A stretch of DNA of 64,000 nt from Streptomyces sclerotialus (GTDB lineage: Bacteria > Actinomycetota > Actinomycetes > Streptomycetales > Streptomycetaceae): contig NZ_JBFOHP010000002.1 in NCBI RefSeq assembly GCF_040907265.1, forward strand, positions 5,332,001 to 5,396,000, given 5' to 3'. Positions 1 to 9,485 of this stretch are shown here, in pieces (position 1 is the stretch's first letter; each line of letters begins with the position of its first letter). Under the pieces are notes generated by a model, which searched no databases, was not told the origin of the DNA, and saw only the letters and a list, made by a program, of their open reading frames with translations. Made by a program: the position numbers and the translations under genes.

Positions 1-212
1 TTCTGGGCGCCCGGCACCTCCTCGGCCTTGCCCTTGGACGCCGCGGCGTCGCCGAACGCGATCTGCTCGCGCTGCTTCTCGGCGTGCGAACGGTCGCCCG
101 AGCCGTCACCGGTGCCGGTGCCCGCGCCGCTGCTGCATGCGGTGAGGACCAGTGCGCCGGCGGCCAGCGCGACCAGGGTGGCGTGAGTTCTGCGCGTACG
201 GTTGCTGCTCAT
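1..212 (-). CDS. peptide ABC transporter substrate-binding lipoprotein (5' end only)
   Basis: The first 70 codons are visible and the rest lies beyond the window edge. The product begins MSSNRTRRTHATLVALAAGA and runs into the lipobox LVLTAC, so it is a lipoprotein precursor cleaved by signal peptidase II before the Cys and anchored outside the membrane. A Ser/Gly/Thr-rich linker follows. It lies 89 bases downstream of a DppC/OppC-type permease on the same strand, which makes it the likely solute-binding component of a peptide importer. The binding domain itself is not in view, so the ligand class rests on context alone. Confidence 0.72.
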   Translation of the reverse strand, partial: MSSNRTRRTHATLVALAAGALVLTACSSGAGTGTGDGSGDRSHAEKQREQIAFGDAAASKGKAEEVPGAQ

Positions 213-301
213 GACGGTGTATGCACCTGCCTGTCGTTGATCCGTTGCTGCTGCCTGACTCATGCGGTGCCGGGGTGGCAGCACCCCCCACGGAACGGAT
301 C

Positions 302-1333
302 TCATCGAGCCCGCTTCGGGTCGAAAGCGTCCCGGACCGAATCCCCGAGCAGGTTGAAGGCGACGATGAAGACGACCATCGCCACACCCGGGAAGAACAA
401 GTACGTGATGTCGTTGCGGTAGTAGTCGGCGGCGTTCGCGAACATCCGGCCCCAGTCCGGAGTGGGCTCGACGTAGCCGACGCCCAGGAAGGACAGGCCC
501 GCGATGGCGGTCACGAAGTTCGGGAGCATGTACGTCGACTGGACCAGGATCGGAGTCACCACGTTCGGCAGCAGTTCGCGCCGGATGATGCGGGCGGGCG
601 AGGCGCCGGAGACCTTGGCCGCCTCGATGAACTCCCGTTCCCGCAGCGAGAGGACCTGGCCGCGGAGCAGCCGCGCCAGGCTCATCCAGCCCAGGAACCA
701 CATCACCAGGATCAGGATGGCCGCGCGCAGCCAGGTCGGCATGGCGTCCTCGGGGGCCACGAAGATGGCGCCCACGACGGGGACGAAGGCGACGAAGAAC
801 AGCTGGTTCGGGAAGGCCATCAGCAGGTCGATGATCCGGCCGATGAAGTAGTCGACCTTGCCGCCGAAGTAGCCGGCCGCCACACCCAGCACGATGGCGG
901 TGAGCACCGAGGCGAGGGTGATCGCGACCGCGGTGTAGAGCGTGGTGCGGATGCCGTAGACGAGCTGCATGAACACGTCGCGGCCGAGGGTCGGTTCGAT
1001 GCCGAACCAGAAGTCGGCCGAGATACCGCCGTTGGGCTGGGTCGGGTAGCCGTTGGTCAGCAGCCCCGGAGTGAGCATGCCGTACCGCGTGTAGGGGTCC
1101 TTGCCGTACAGCGCGGAGATGACCGGGGCCAGCAGTCCGACGGCGAAGAAGAACACCACGACCCAGGCGCTGATCACTCCGGTGCGGTCACGCTTGAACC
1201 GGGCCCACATCAATTGGCCGGGCGAACGGCCGACCAATTCGCCGCCCTTGCGGTCCTTTCCCTTGCTCAGCCCGTCGGGTCCAAGGCCTGGGGTGTCGGT
1301 CTTGGAAACCGCGGTCTGGGATGGACTAGTCAT
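302..1333 (-). CDS. ABC transporter permease, DppC/OppC family
   Basis: Inner-membrane permease of a di/oligopeptide importer, 343 residues. The N-terminal cytosolic stretch ends in a first membrane segment (about residues 52-70). The family cytoplasmic loop that docks on the ATPase is clear (EFIEAAKVSGASPARIIRRE), followed by LSFLGVGYVEPTPDWG, a DppC-type signature, and a C-terminal FNLLGDSVRDAFDP. I chose the ATG at 1333 (MTSPSQTAVSK), which has a G-rich ribosome site upstream; an in-frame ATG at 1369 would add 12 residues but has no such site. It is the first gene of its transcript, followed by the binding lipoprotein. The partner permease and ATPases are not in the window. Confidence 0.9.
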   Translation of the reverse strand: MTSPSQTAVSKTDTPGLGPDGLSKGKDRKGGELVGRSPGQLMWARFKRDRTGVISAWVVVFFFAVGLLAPVISALYGKDPYTRYGMLTPGLLTNGYPTQPNGGISADFWFGIEPTLGRDVFMQLVYGIRTTLYTAVAITLASVLTAIVLGVAAGYFGGKVDYFIGRIIDLLMAFPNQLFFVAFVPVVGAIFVAPEDAMPTWLRAAILILVMWFLGWMSLARLLRGQVLSLREREFIEAAKVSGASPARIIRRELLPNVVTPILVQSTYMLPNFVTAIAGLSFLGVGYVEPTPDWGRMFANAADYYRNDITYLFFPGVAMVVFIVAFNLLGDSVRDAFDPKRAR

Positions 1334-1748
1334 CGCGAAGTGCCCCCGCGCCGAGTTCTCTTGGAACATGAAGCGGCACCGAGTCGCACCGCTGGTTGAG
1401 CGGACTTTCGCAAGTGATTTACGGCGGAGTCAAGAGTCTGCGGACCGACCGTAGCCAGCTTGTTCGCTTCTTGAGCGAAGATTGCGCAGATTGACGCCAC
1501 GGCGTGCTTGACAGCTGTGGAAGGTGTACGGCATGGGCGACATATCGTCCCCAACATCCTTAACATGAAGGACACTTGGCTGACGCGGCACCGATATACG
1601 AACGCGCCATCCTGGACAGCGTACGGCCGTGCGGGTGCCGTGGACCGGCCGGGGAGGCCGAACGTCTCCCCGGCCGGTCGCTTTTCGTCCGGCTCCGCCC
1701 CGCGTCCACGTGCACATATCTATACGGGACGGCGCGGGATTCTTCGTA
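1334..1748. other. intergenic region between peptidase and permease
   Basis: About 415 bases without a convincing gene. It holds a 14-bp perfect hairpin at 1643-1679 and, nearer the permease, a less GC-rich stretch (about 1490-1615) with a short ACAGCTGT palindrome near 1511. The permease transcript must start here because the gene has no other upstream partner. I could not assign a convincing -35/-10 pair. Confidence 0.5.
1643..1679. terminator. hairpin terminator after the S9 peptidase gene
   Basis: Perfect 14-bp stem (arms 1643-1656 and 1666-1679) with a 9-base loop, about 70 bases beyond the stop codon of the peptidase gene. On the plus side it is followed by GCTTTTCG; on the minus side, which is the direction of the peptidase transcript, there is no T run. 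Confidence 0.6.
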
Positions 1749-3956
1749 CTAGGAGAGGCCCAGGCTGCGCTTGAGGAATGCGACTTGCAGGAGAAGCAGG
1801 TTTTCGGCCACCTGTTCCTGCGGCGTCATATGGGTCACGCCGGAGAGCGGAAGGACTTCGTGCGGGCGGCCCGCGGCCAGCAGTGCCGAGGAGAACCGCA
1901 GGGAATGCGCCACCACCACGTTGTCGTCGGCCAGTCCGTGCACGATCATCATCGGCCGGTGCTGCTCGGCGGCGCCCGACAGGCCCGCGTCGGTGACCAG
2001 GGAATTCCGCACGTACGAGTCCGGGTCCTCGTCCGGGTGGCCCAAGTACCGCTCGGTGTAGTGCGTGTCGTACAGCCGCTGGTCGGTGACGGGCGCGCCC
2101 ACCACCGCCGCGTGGAAGACGTCGGGGCGGCGCAGCACGGCCAGCCCGGCCAGGAAGCCGCCGAAGGACCAGCCCCGGATGGCCACCCGGTCCAGGTCCA
2201 GCGGGAACTGCTCCGCGAGCGCGTGCAACGCGTCGACCTGGTCCTCCAGCGTCACCTCGGCGATCCGCCGGGAGACCGCCTTCTCCCAGGCGGGGGAGCG
2301 GCCCGGGGTGCCCCGGCCGTCCGCGACCACCACGGCGAAGCCCTGGTCGGCGAACCACTGCGAGGTGAGGAAGACGTTGTGCGCCGCGAGCACCCGCTGG
2401 GCGTGCGGCCCGCCGTACGGGTCCATCAGGACCGGCAGCGGCCCGTCCCCCTCCTGGTAACCGGTCGGCAGCAGCACCGCGCACGGGATGTCCCGCTCGC
2501 CCGCCGTCGTGAACCGCGGCCGGGCCGTGAGCACCGGCGTCTCCGCGTACGAGGCGATCTCCGCGAGCCGGGTCTCCTTGCCGTCGGCGGCCAGCCGCAG
2601 CACCTCCACCCGCACGCCCGGCCGCTCCGCGCACATGTGCGACACGACCGCGGTCTCGCCCACGCGCACCGCCGAGGAGTACGAGGCGTACGGACGTTCC
2701 GTCACCCGCTCCCAGCCGCCCTGGTCGCCGCTGCCGCGGTACCAGGCCCGGTAAACGCCGACATCGTGCAGATCCTCGGCACTGGCGGAGAACAGCACGT
2801 CCTCCTCGCCGATGTCGAGCACTCCGCGCACGTGCAGCGGCGCGGAGGTCAGGGGCCGGTCCCCGACGAAGAGCTTGCGCGCGCCGCCCTCGTCGGCGAT
2901 CCGCACCAGCCGCCGGTCCGGCGTCCAGGCCGGCACGCCCGGGTACGGCTCGACCCACACGGGGTCCTCGTCGGCGTGCACCAGGCGGGTGGCGCCGGTC
3001 TCGGTGTCGACCGCCAGATAGCGCTGCGACCGCTGGTCACGGGACTGCACCAGGAGGAGCGGCGGGCCGGCCGAGGACCAGTGCACCCGGGCCAGATAGG
3101 GGTACCGCTCGCGGTCCCAGACGACGTCCGTGCGCTCCCCGGCCAGGTCCAGCAGCGCCAGGGTCACCTCGGCGTTGGGGGTGCCGGCCGCCGGGTAGGC
3201 CACCTCGGCGGGCGCCTTGTCCGGATGCGCGGGGTCGGCGATCCACCAGCGGCGTACGGGGGAGTCGTCGACCCGCGCGGCCAGCAGCCGGTCGCTCTCC
3301 GGCGACCACCAGAAGCCGCGGTACCGGCTCATCTCCTCGGCCGCGATGAACTCCGCGAGGCCCCAGGTGACGTGCGCGCCGTCCGGGGCCGCCAGCGCCC
3401 GGTCGCCGCCCGCCGAGCCGTCGCTGCCCGCCGAGCCGTCACCGTCCGCCGTGCCGTCACCGTCCGCCGTGCCGTCACCGTCCACGGGCACGACGCGCAG
3501 TGCGCCCTCCGCGACATACGCGACGTACCGGCCGTCGGGGGACGGGCGGGGATCCACCACCGGCCCCGGCACGGGCAGTTCCCGGCAGGTGCCGGCCCGC
3601 AGTTCGGAGACGAACAGCCGTCCGGAGAGGGGGAAGGCGGCGAGCTCCACGGCGGCGTCGGTGGCGTAGCCGACCACGCCGGCCGAGCCCTCCCGGGTCC
3701 GTTCGCGGCGCGCCTTCTCCTGCGGGGACAGTTCCTCGTCGGCGCCGCCCAGCAGGTCCGCCGGGTCGGCGGCGGGGTACTCGCGCCCGGCGTCAAGGTC
3801 GTGGACCCACAGGAGGTTCGCCCGATCGGTACCGGATCGGGAGCGGAGGAACACGACACGCGTACCATCCGGCGAGACGCTGAAGCCGCGCGGCACGCCC
3901 AGGCCGAACCGCTGGGTGCGCGCGTGCTGCCGGGGAAATGAGAGCTGTCCGGTCAT
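1749..3956 (-). CDS. S9 family peptidase (dipeptidyl-peptidase IV / prolyl oligopeptidase type)
   Basis: Serine peptidase of 735 residues with an N-terminal beta-propeller region and a C-terminal alpha/beta-hydrolase domain. The catalytic triad is visible: Ser597 in RGWSFGGF, Asp677 in HGLADDNV and His709 in GVTHM, and PYGGPHAQ is the usual oxyanion-region motif. The family removes dipeptides or cuts after proline in short peptides. I start at the ATG at 3956 (MTGQLSFPRQHARTQRFGLG) because the sequence before it looks like a leader. No signal peptide is seen, so it probably acts in the cytosol on peptides brought in by the adjacent importer; that link is inferred from position. A Ser/Gly/Asp repeat lies near residues 160-185. 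Confidence 0.9.
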   Translation of the reverse strand: MTGQLSFPRQHARTQRFGLGVPRGFSVSPDGTRVVFLRSRSGTDRANLLWVHDLDAGREYPAADPADLLGGADEELSPQEKARRERTREGSAGVVGYATDAAVELAAFPLSGRLFVSELRAGTCRELPVPGPVVDPRPSPDGRYVAYVAEGALRVVPVDGDGTADGDGTADGDGSAGSDGSAGGDRALAAPDGAHVTWGLAEFIAAEEMSRYRGFWWSPESDRLLAARVDDSPVRRWWIADPAHPDKAPAEVAYPAAGTPNAEVTLALLDLAGERTDVVWDRERYPYLARVHWSSAGPPLLLVQSRDQRSQRYLAVDTETGATRLVHADEDPVWVEPYPGVPAWTPDRRLVRIADEGGARKLFVGDRPLTSAPLHVRGVLDIGEEDVLFSASAEDLHDVGVYRAWYRGSGDQGGWERVTERPYASYSSAVRVGETAVVSHMCAERPGVRVEVLRLAADGKETRLAEIASYAETPVLTARPRFTTAGERDIPCAVLLPTGYQEGDGPLPVLMDPYGGPHAQRVLAAHNVFLTSQWFADQGFAVVVADGRGTPGRSPAWEKAVSRRIAEVTLEDQVDALHALAEQFPLDLDRVAIRGWSFGGFLAGLAVLRRPDVFHAAVVGAPVTDQRLYDTHYTERYLGHPDEDPDSYVRNSLVTDAGLSGAAEQHRPMMIVHGLADDNVVVAHSLRFSSALLAAGRPHEVLPLSGVTHMTPQEQVAENLLLLQVAFLKRSLGLS

Positions 3957-4164
3957 GCGGACGAGCGTAAGGGCCCCGGGGCTCACGGCAGCCGCACTCG
4001 TCAAGATCGTGTGCGCCCCCACTCTGCAACCGTGCACCGGCATATGCACAGCCATCGATAGTTATGATCGCTGAGGCGTGTGGGTATGGAGCCATTGGCC
4101 AAAGCGGCCGGGGCACGTACCTGCCCAATCCCGTTCCGTCCATGCGTACTTGGAGGTGACCGCC

Positions 4165-4359
4165 GTGGCACTCTCGATTTCGGCGGTGGTGCTGCTGGCG
4201 ATCATCGTCTTCCTGCTGGTGAAGAAGTCAGGCTTGAAGGCGGGCCACGCAGTCGTGTGCATACTGCTCGGCTTCTACATCGCGAGCTCGACGATCGCGC
4301 CGACCATCAGAGAGCTGACGACCAACATCGCGGGAATGATCGGCGGCATCAAGTTCTGA
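4165..4359 (+). CDS. small conserved membrane protein (64 aa)
   Basis: A GTG start at 4165 sits 5 bases after a strong GGAGGTGA ribosome site. The product is 64 residues: one hydrophobic segment (ALSISAVVLLAIIVFLLV), a KKSGLKAGH basic turn, a second hydrophobic segment (VVCILLGFYIASSTIAPTI) and a short tail. This looks like a two-pass hairpin membrane protein with the basic loop inside. No function is recognised. It is transcribed alone, divergently from the peptidase gene, and is followed by a hairpin terminator before mshB. Confidence 0.8.
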   Translation: MALSISAVVLLAIIVFLLVKKSGLKAGHAVVCILLGFYIASSTIAPTIRELTTNIAGMIGGIKF

Positions 4360-4441
4360 GCGCGCGGCCCCGGGCCTGGCGATGACGCCGCCCGGGCCCG
4401 CGGCACCACCACCCGGCCCGCCGCGACCGGGGAGCGCAGCG

Positions 4442-4468
4442 CCCGACCGGGTGGATCACCCGGTCGGG
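4442..4468 (+). terminator. hairpin terminator after the 64-aa membrane protein
   Basis: Perfect 12-bp stem CCCGACCGGGTG with its complement and a GAT loop, followed by TTCTCC. It separates the small membrane protein gene from mshB. Confidence 0.6.
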
Positions 4469-4505
4469 TTCTCCGTGCCGCGGGCATGACTCGTACGCTG
4501 TCCTC

Positions 4506-5441
4506 ATGTCCGACCTTCCCGCCCGCCGTCTGCTGCTGGTGCACGCGCACCCGGACGACGAGTCGATCAACAACGGCGCCACCATGGCCAGATATGCGGC
4601 CGAGGGTGCCCTCGTCACGCTGGTGACCTGCACTTTGGGCGAGGAAGGCGAGGTCATCCCCGCGGACCTCGCCCACCTGGCCGCCGACAAGGACGACGCG
4701 CTCGGCCCGTACCGCAGCGGCGAACTGGCCGCGGCCATGGCCGAGCTGGGCGTCACCGACCACCGCCAGCTGGGCGCCCCGGGCCGCTACCGCGACTCCG
4801 GGATGATGGGCGCGCCGCAGAACGACCGCCCGGACGCCTTCTGGCAGGCCGACCTGGACACCGCCGCCGGCGATCTGGTCGAGGTGGTCCGCGAGGTGCG
4901 CCCGCAGGTCCTGGTCACCTACGACCCGGACGGCGGGTACGGCCACCCCGACCACATCCAGGCCCACCGCGTCGCCATGCGCGCGGCCGACCTGGCCGCC
5001 GACCCCGCCTTCCGGCCGGAGCTGGGCGAGCCGCACGCGATCGAGAAGATCTACTGGAACTGCAACCCGCGTTCCGTGGTCGAGGAGGGCTTCGAGCGGC
5101 TGCGCGCCGCCGGGCTGTCCTTCCCCGGCGTGGCAGCCGTGGACGACGTGCCGGGCGTGGTGCCGGACGACGAGGTCACCGCCTCGATCCCGGCCACGCC
5201 GGAGTACAGCGCGGCCAAGGCCGCCGCGATGCGTGCACACGTCACCCAGATCTCGGTCGACGGCCCGTTCTTCGCGCTCTCCAACGACCTCGGGCAGCCG
5301 CTGATCAGCGGTGAGCACTACCGCCTGGTGCGCGGCACGCCCGGCGCGCCTGAGGGCGAGCGGGAGGACGATCTGTTCGCGGGCGTACGGACACAGGACG
5401 GGCCGGAGACGGCGGCGGAGCGGCCGGAGGCAGGGCGATGA
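4506..5441 (+). CDS. mshB: N-acetyl-1-D-myo-inositol-2-amino-2-deoxy-alpha-D-glucopyranoside deacetylase
   Basis: Zinc-dependent deacetylase that turns GlcNAc-inositol into GlcN-inositol, the second committed part of mycothiol synthesis. At 311 residues it has the normal family length. The metal site is complete: AHPDDES near the N-terminus (His15, Asp18) and GHPDH with His147 later, matching the LmbE/PIG-L fold. Mycothiol is the actinobacterial replacement for glutathione, so the gene supports the taxonomic call. The stop overlaps the start of the next gene (ATGA at 5438), which implies translational coupling. A related LmbE-type mycothiol-conjugate amidase (Mca) is the main alternative, but the motif set and length fit MshB better. 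Confidence 0.9.
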   Translation: MSDLPARRLLLVHAHPDDESINNGATMARYAAEGALVTLVTCTLGEEGEVIPADLAHLAADKDDALGPYRSGELAAAMAELGVTDHRQLGAPGRYRDSGMMGAPQNDRPDAFWQADLDTAAGDLVEVVREVRPQVLVTYDPDGGYGHPDHIQAHRVAMRAADLAADPAFRPELGEPHAIEKIYWNCNPRSVVEEGFERLRAAGLSFPGVAAVDDVPGVVPDDEVTASIPATPEYSAAKAAAMRAHVTQISVDGPFFALSNDLGQPLISGEHYRLVRGTPGAPEGEREDDLFAGVRTQDGPETAAERPEAGR

Positions 5442-5908
5442 GCGGCAAGGGCGGCGCGGACGAGCGCAGCAGGGCGTCCGGCGGCGGCGCGAAGGCCGCG
5501 GCGGCCGCCGGGCCGCCGCAGCAGCCGGAGTCCGCACCCCGCGGTGCGCTGAAGGCCGGGCTGTACGTCCTGCTGTTCGTGCTGGGCGTGCTGACCGCGG
5601 TGGCCGGGGCGCTGGTGCAGGGGGCGTGGTTCCCCGGCGGCCTGCTGCTCGGGCTGGCGGGCGCCGCGGCGCTGTTCACCGGCGGCGCGCGGGCGGCCGT
5701 CTCCGTCGTCGGTGCGCTGGTGCCGGCCGCGGGCTGGCTGCTGGCGGTGATCGGCCTCAGCATGACGCGCGCCGAAGGGGACTTCGTCTTCGGCGGCGGG
5801 CTGGGGGCCTCCCTCTATCCGCTGGGCGGTGTCGCCGTCGCTGTGATCTGCACCACGGTGGCGATGGGCCGCTCGGCGACCATGGGTGCGGCCCGTCGTG
5901 GCATGTGA
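5438..5908 (+). CDS. DUF6113-like integral membrane protein
   Basis: 156-residue polytopic membrane protein translationally coupled to mshB by a 4-base ATGA overlap. The first 45 residues are hydrophilic and Gly/Ala-rich. About four hydrophobic segments follow ([20 protein letters not shown], the [14 protein letters not shown] region, [20 protein letters not shown], and [15 protein letters not shown]). The layout fits the DUF6113 family that I associate with streptomycetes; no activity is known to me. Coupling to mshB suggests co-expression but does not prove a role in mycothiol metabolism. Confidence 0.8.
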   Translation: MSGKGGADERSRASGGGAKAAAAAGPPQQPESAPRGALKAGLYVLLFVLGVLTAVAGALVQGAWFPGGLLLGLAGAAALFTGGARAAVSVVGALVPAAGWLLAVIGLSMTRAEGDFVFGGGLGASLYPLGGVAVAVICTTVAMGRSATMGAARRGM

Positions 5909-6073
5909 CGGGCCGGCCGAGGCCGTTGTTCCGCGGCGTGTGCGGGCGTCCGTACGGGGAGCGTTCCTCCGCACCCCGGATACCCGCGCGCGCCGGACAG
6001 TATGGTGGTGCGCGCCGCCGAGCCGCCCAAGCACGTTGATGACGAGCGGCGGAGCCAACCGGGAGATCCTGCT

Positions 6074-8167
6074 TTGAGTCGTGAATCTGACAGTTCGTCC
6101 TCCGGGCCCCAGGGGCGCGGCGCTGCCGCCTACCCCTCGGGGACCCCGCCGTACGGAACCCGCCAGGGCGACGCCGACGAGGCGGTGGCGCGGCCGGAGG
6201 AGCCCAAGACCGAGACCACGCTGACCACGCGTATCAAGATCAACATTCCGGGGTCGCGGCCGATCCCGCCGGTCGTGGTCCGCAAGCCGGTCGGCGAGGA
6301 CGCCGCGGCGAACGGCGCCGACGGACCGGCCGGTGGCCGTGGCGGCGCCGACCGGACCGCCGAGCGCACCGGCAGCACGCCGCGGCCCCGGCCGCAGGCG
6401 GCGCCCGCCGCGTCCGAGGGCAGCGCGCCCGAGGAGAAGAAGGAGCCCGCGGCCTCGTCCGGTACGAGCGACTGGTTCGCGCCGCGCAAGCCCAAGCGCC
6501 CCACGGGCGGCCAGGCGGCGGCCCCGGGCGGCACCCCGCCCGGCGGCGTCCCGGCCCCCGGTGCCGGGCAGGGCCTCGGTGCCGGACAGGGGCCCGGCGC
6601 CGGCCGGCGCCCTGGTCCCGGCGGCGGCCCGGCCCAGCCGGGTCAGGACTCCGTCCTGCCGTACTTCTCCGACGGCCCCGCCGCGCCCGGCGGCGGCGGT
6701 CCCGCGGGCCCCGGCGGCGGTACGCCCGGCACGCCCGGCCCGTCGGGTCCGACGACCGGCCCGGCCACCGGCGACCTGTCCTTCCCGCCGGCCGGTGGCC
6801 CCGGCGGCGCGCCCCGGCCGCGCTCCGGCCTGGAGGCGCCGGCGGCGGGCGAGACGCTGCCGCCGGCCGGCCTCACCGGCGAACGGCCCGGTGCGGAGCA
6901 GCCCGGCGACCCGCTGTACGGCGGCGCGCTGACCGGCGGCGCCACCCCGCCGCCCCTCAGGGACGACACGGCGGAGCTGACCCCGCAGCCGCCGGCCCCG
7001 CCGGCCGGCGCCGTGGGCCCGGTCGCCGGTACGGACGACCGCACCTCCAGCGACACCCTCGTCAGCGGCATCCCGGCGGTCTCCGCCGACGGGCCCGCGC
7101 CGTGGCGGCCCGCCCCGCAGAACGCGGCCCGCCCGGCGGAGCCCGAAGCGGCGGACGCGACCGCCGCGCCGAAGTCCACGCCGCGCGCGAAGATCCCCGA
7201 GCCGATCAATCCGCCCAAGAAGGGGCGGAACAAGTTCGTGCTCGTGCTCGGCGGCATCGTCGTGCTCGCGGGCGTCGCCTACGGCGCCGGGCTGCTGCTG
7301 GACCACTCCGACGTGCCCGGCGGCACCACCGCGCTCGGTGTGGACATCGGCGGTACGACGAAGGAGCAGGCCGTCGAGAAGCTCGACGCGGCCCTGAAGG
7401 ACACCAGGACCGCGCCGCTGAAGCTGACCGTCGACGGGCAGCCGCAGACCCTGCTGCCCGCCAAGGCGGGCCTGGACATCGACACCCAGGAGACCGTCCG
7501 GGGCGCCGCGGGCCGCGACTACAACCCGGTCTCGGTCATCGGCTCGCTGTTCGGCGGCGCCCGCACGGCCGAGCCCCGGATGGTCGTGGACGACGAGAAG
7601 CTGGACATCGCGCTGAAGTCGGTGGCCGGCGAGCAGGGCGCGGCCAAGGACGGCGGCATAGACTTCACCGCCGGCAAGGCCGTCCCGCACTACGGCAAGC
7701 CGTACAAGTCGATCGACGTCGCGGCCGCCAAGCGGATGGTCACCAAGGCGTACGAGGACCGGCTCGCGGGCGGTGCCGGGCAGCCCGTCGCCCTCAAGAC
7801 CCGCATGCAGCAGCCGACGGTCCCGGACGCCGAGGTGAACCGTGCGCTGAAGGAGTTCGCCAGGCCGGCGATGTCCGGGCTGATCACGGTGCAGACGGAC
7901 GCGCAGCACACGGTGTCCTTCAGCCCCGAGAAGTCCATCCCGAAGTTCCTGTCCATGAGGCCCGTCGACGGCAAGCTGGTGGAGTACTACGACCGGCCGG
8001 CCCTCAAGGCCCTGTACGGCGAGACCTTCAAGGGCGTCATGGTCACCAAGGGTAACGGCGCCAAGAAGCCGGTCAGCGTCGAGGAGGTCGCGGGCGCCGT
8101 CAGCCAGGCGCTGCGCGGCACCACCCCCGAGCAGCGGGTCGTCACCATCCCGACGAACCCGAGCTGA
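6074..8167 (+). CDS. membrane-anchored peptidoglycan-binding-like (YoaR/PG_binding_4-type) protein
   Basis: 697 residues from a TTG at 6074 that follows a GGGAG site by 8 bases. The first 390 or so residues are a Pro/Gly/Ala-rich, probably disordered cytosolic region. A single membrane segment (FVLVLGGIVVLAGVAYGAGL) follows, then about 290 extracellular residues. The start of that part (TALGVDIGGTTKEQAVEKL) and a second similar stretch resemble the PG_binding_4 fold usually found ahead of VanW or L,D-transpeptidase domains; no such catalytic domain follows here. It probably sits in the membrane and contacts the cell wall. A perfect 14-bp terminator hairpin follows. An in-frame ATG upstream is possible but lacks a ribosome site. 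Confidence 0.8.
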   Translation: MSRESDSSSSGPQGRGAAAYPSGTPPYGTRQGDADEAVARPEEPKTETTLTTRIKINIPGSRPIPPVVVRKPVGEDAAANGADGPAGGRGGADRTAERTGSTPRPRPQAAPAASEGSAPEEKKEPAASSGTSDWFAPRKPKRPTGGQAAAPGGTPPGGVPAPGAGQGLGAGQGPGAGRRPGPGGGPAQPGQDSVLPYFSDGPAAPGGGGPAGPGGGTPGTPGPSGPTTGPATGDLSFPPAGGPGGAPRPRSGLEAPAAGETLPPAGLTGERPGAEQPGDPLYGGALTGGATPPPLRDDTAELTPQPPAPPAGAVGPVAGTDDRTSSDTLVSGIPAVSADGPAPWRPAPQNAARPAEPEAADATAAPKSTPRAKIPEPINPPKKGRNKFVLVLGGIVVLAGVAYGAGLLLDHSDVPGGTTALGVDIGGTTKEQAVEKLDAALKDTRTAPLKLTVDGQPQTLLPAKAGLDIDTQETVRGAAGRDYNPVSVIGSLFGGARTAEPRMVVDDEKLDIALKSVAGEQGAAKDGGIDFTAGKAVPHYGKPYKSIDVAAAKRMVTKAYEDRLAGGAGQPVALKTRMQQPTVPDAEVNRALKEFARPAMSGLITVQTDAQHTVSFSPEKSIPKFLSMRPVDGKLVEYYDRPALKALYGETFKGVMVTKGNGAKKPVSVEEVAGAVSQALRGTTPEQRVVTIPTNPS

Positions 8168-8188
8168 CCAGCGCCGGACCAGGCGTGA

Positions 8189-8222
8189 GGAAGCCCCGGC
8201 GGCACCGCCCGCCGGGGCTTCC
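8189..8222 (+). terminator. strong hairpin terminator
   Basis: Perfect 14-bp stem (8189-8202 with 8209-8222) and a 6-base loop, 21 bases after the stop codon of the wall-binding-like gene. No T tract, as is usual in streptomycetes. Confidence 0.75.
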
Positions 8223-8300
8223 CGCATCCGTACGTGCCAGCGGGCACGGGACCTTCGCCCCCTGCAGGACGGCGGTGCCTGTGCGCATGCTGGAAGTGCT

Positions 8301-9485
8301 ATGCCTTTCACGCGACTGCAGGACTCCGGCCGCCGGCGAGCGCTGCTGCTGAGCGCCGTGGTCGTGCTGATCGCGGTGGCCGATGTGATCACCGGCCCCG
8401 ACGTGCGCCTCATCTCCTTCGCCGGGGTCGCGCCCATGTTCGCGGCGCTGCGCTGCTCGGCGCGCTGGACCGCCGTGGTGACGGCCTCCTTCGTCGTCGC
8501 CGGCGCGGTCGTCTACTCCGTGAACTTCTCCGACTGGACGGTGTCCGGCTCACTCGTGGGGCTCTTCGGCACGCTGGTGGTCGCCGCCTTCGCCCTGCTG
8601 CTGTGCCACAACCGGCGGCGGCGCGACGACGCGTTCGACCGCACCCGGCTGGTCGCCGACGAGGTCCAGCGGGCCATGCTGCACGAGCTGCCGCTGCGCG
8701 CCGGTCCGTACGCCGTGGCCGGCTTCTACGTCTCGGCGCTCGAAGGCGCCCGCGTCGGCGGCGACATCTACGAAGCGGTCGAGACGCCGTACGGCGTCCG
8801 CCTGGTGATCGGCGACGTCCAGGGCAAGGGCATGCCCGCGATCGGCGCCGGACACGAGGCGCTGGCGTCCTTCCGGGAGGCCGCGCACTACGAAGCGACG
8901 CTGGAGGGCGTCGCGGCGCGCATGGAGGCCTCCCTCGAGCGCCACAACGCGCGGGCCGTCGCACAGGGCGGCACGGAGCGCTTCGTGACCGCGCTGCTCA
9001 TCGAGATCGGCCCCGACGGCCACGGCCGCTCGCTGTCCTGCGGCCACATCCCGTACTACGTCGTCCGCGGCGACCGCGTCACCGAGCGGAACGAGGCGCA
9101 GTGGCTGCCGCTGGGCCTGGGCGAGCTGACCGGCGAGCGGCGCCGCGCCTTCGACGCGTGGCCGCTGGACGGGGACTGGGCCGTGCTCTGCACCGACGGC
9201 GTGACCGAGGCCCGGCGCCGGGACGGCACGTTCTACCCGCTGGGCGAGCGGCTGGCGGGCTGGACCGGGCTGGCACCGGCCGAGCTGGCCGCGGCCCTCC
9301 GCGCCGACCTGACGGACTTCACCGGCGGCGAGCTGAAGGACGACGCGACCGCACTGATCGTCCGGCGCGGTCCGGACAGCGCCCCGCTGCGGCCCGCGAC
9401 GGAGCTGCCGGCGGGGAGCCACGCCGGGGACCGCGCGCCGGCGGACCCGGGCGTCTCCCCGGGCCGGCCCCGCCCCGTCAGTTGA
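8301..9485 (+). CDS. membrane PP2C-type (SpoIIE-like) serine/threonine phosphatase
   Basis: 394 residues. Three or four hydrophobic segments occupy residues 14-100 (ALLLSAVVVLIAVADVI, the APMFAAL region, LVGLFGTLVVAAFALLLC). The cytosolic domain then shows the SpoIIE/PP2C metal-binding motifs: ARVGGDIYEAVE, LVIGDVQGKGMPA and WAVLCTDGVTEARR, ending in GELKDDATALIVRR. The family dephosphorylates Ser/Thr on regulators such as anti-sigma antagonists. No sensor domain beyond the membrane bundle is seen and no anti-sigma partner is adjacent, so the substrate is unknown. The C-terminal 8 bases overlap the end of the convergent gene. Confidence 0.9.
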   Translation: MPFTRLQDSGRRRALLLSAVVVLIAVADVITGPDVRLISFAGVAPMFAALRCSARWTAVVTASFVVAGAVVYSVNFSDWTVSGSLVGLFGTLVVAAFALLLCHNRRRRDDAFDRTRLVADEVQRAMLHELPLRAGPYAVAGFYVSALEGARVGGDIYEAVETPYGVRLVIGDVQGKGMPAIGAGHEALASFREAAHYEATLEGVAARMEASLERHNARAVAQGGTERFVTALLIEIGPDGHGRSLSCGHIPYYVVRGDRVTERNEAQWLPLGLGELTGERRRAFDAWPLDGDWAVLCTDGVTEARRRDGTFYPLGERLAGWTGLAPAELAAALRADLTDFTGGELKDDATALIVRRGPDSAPLRPATELPAGSHAGDRAPADPGVSPGRPRPVS

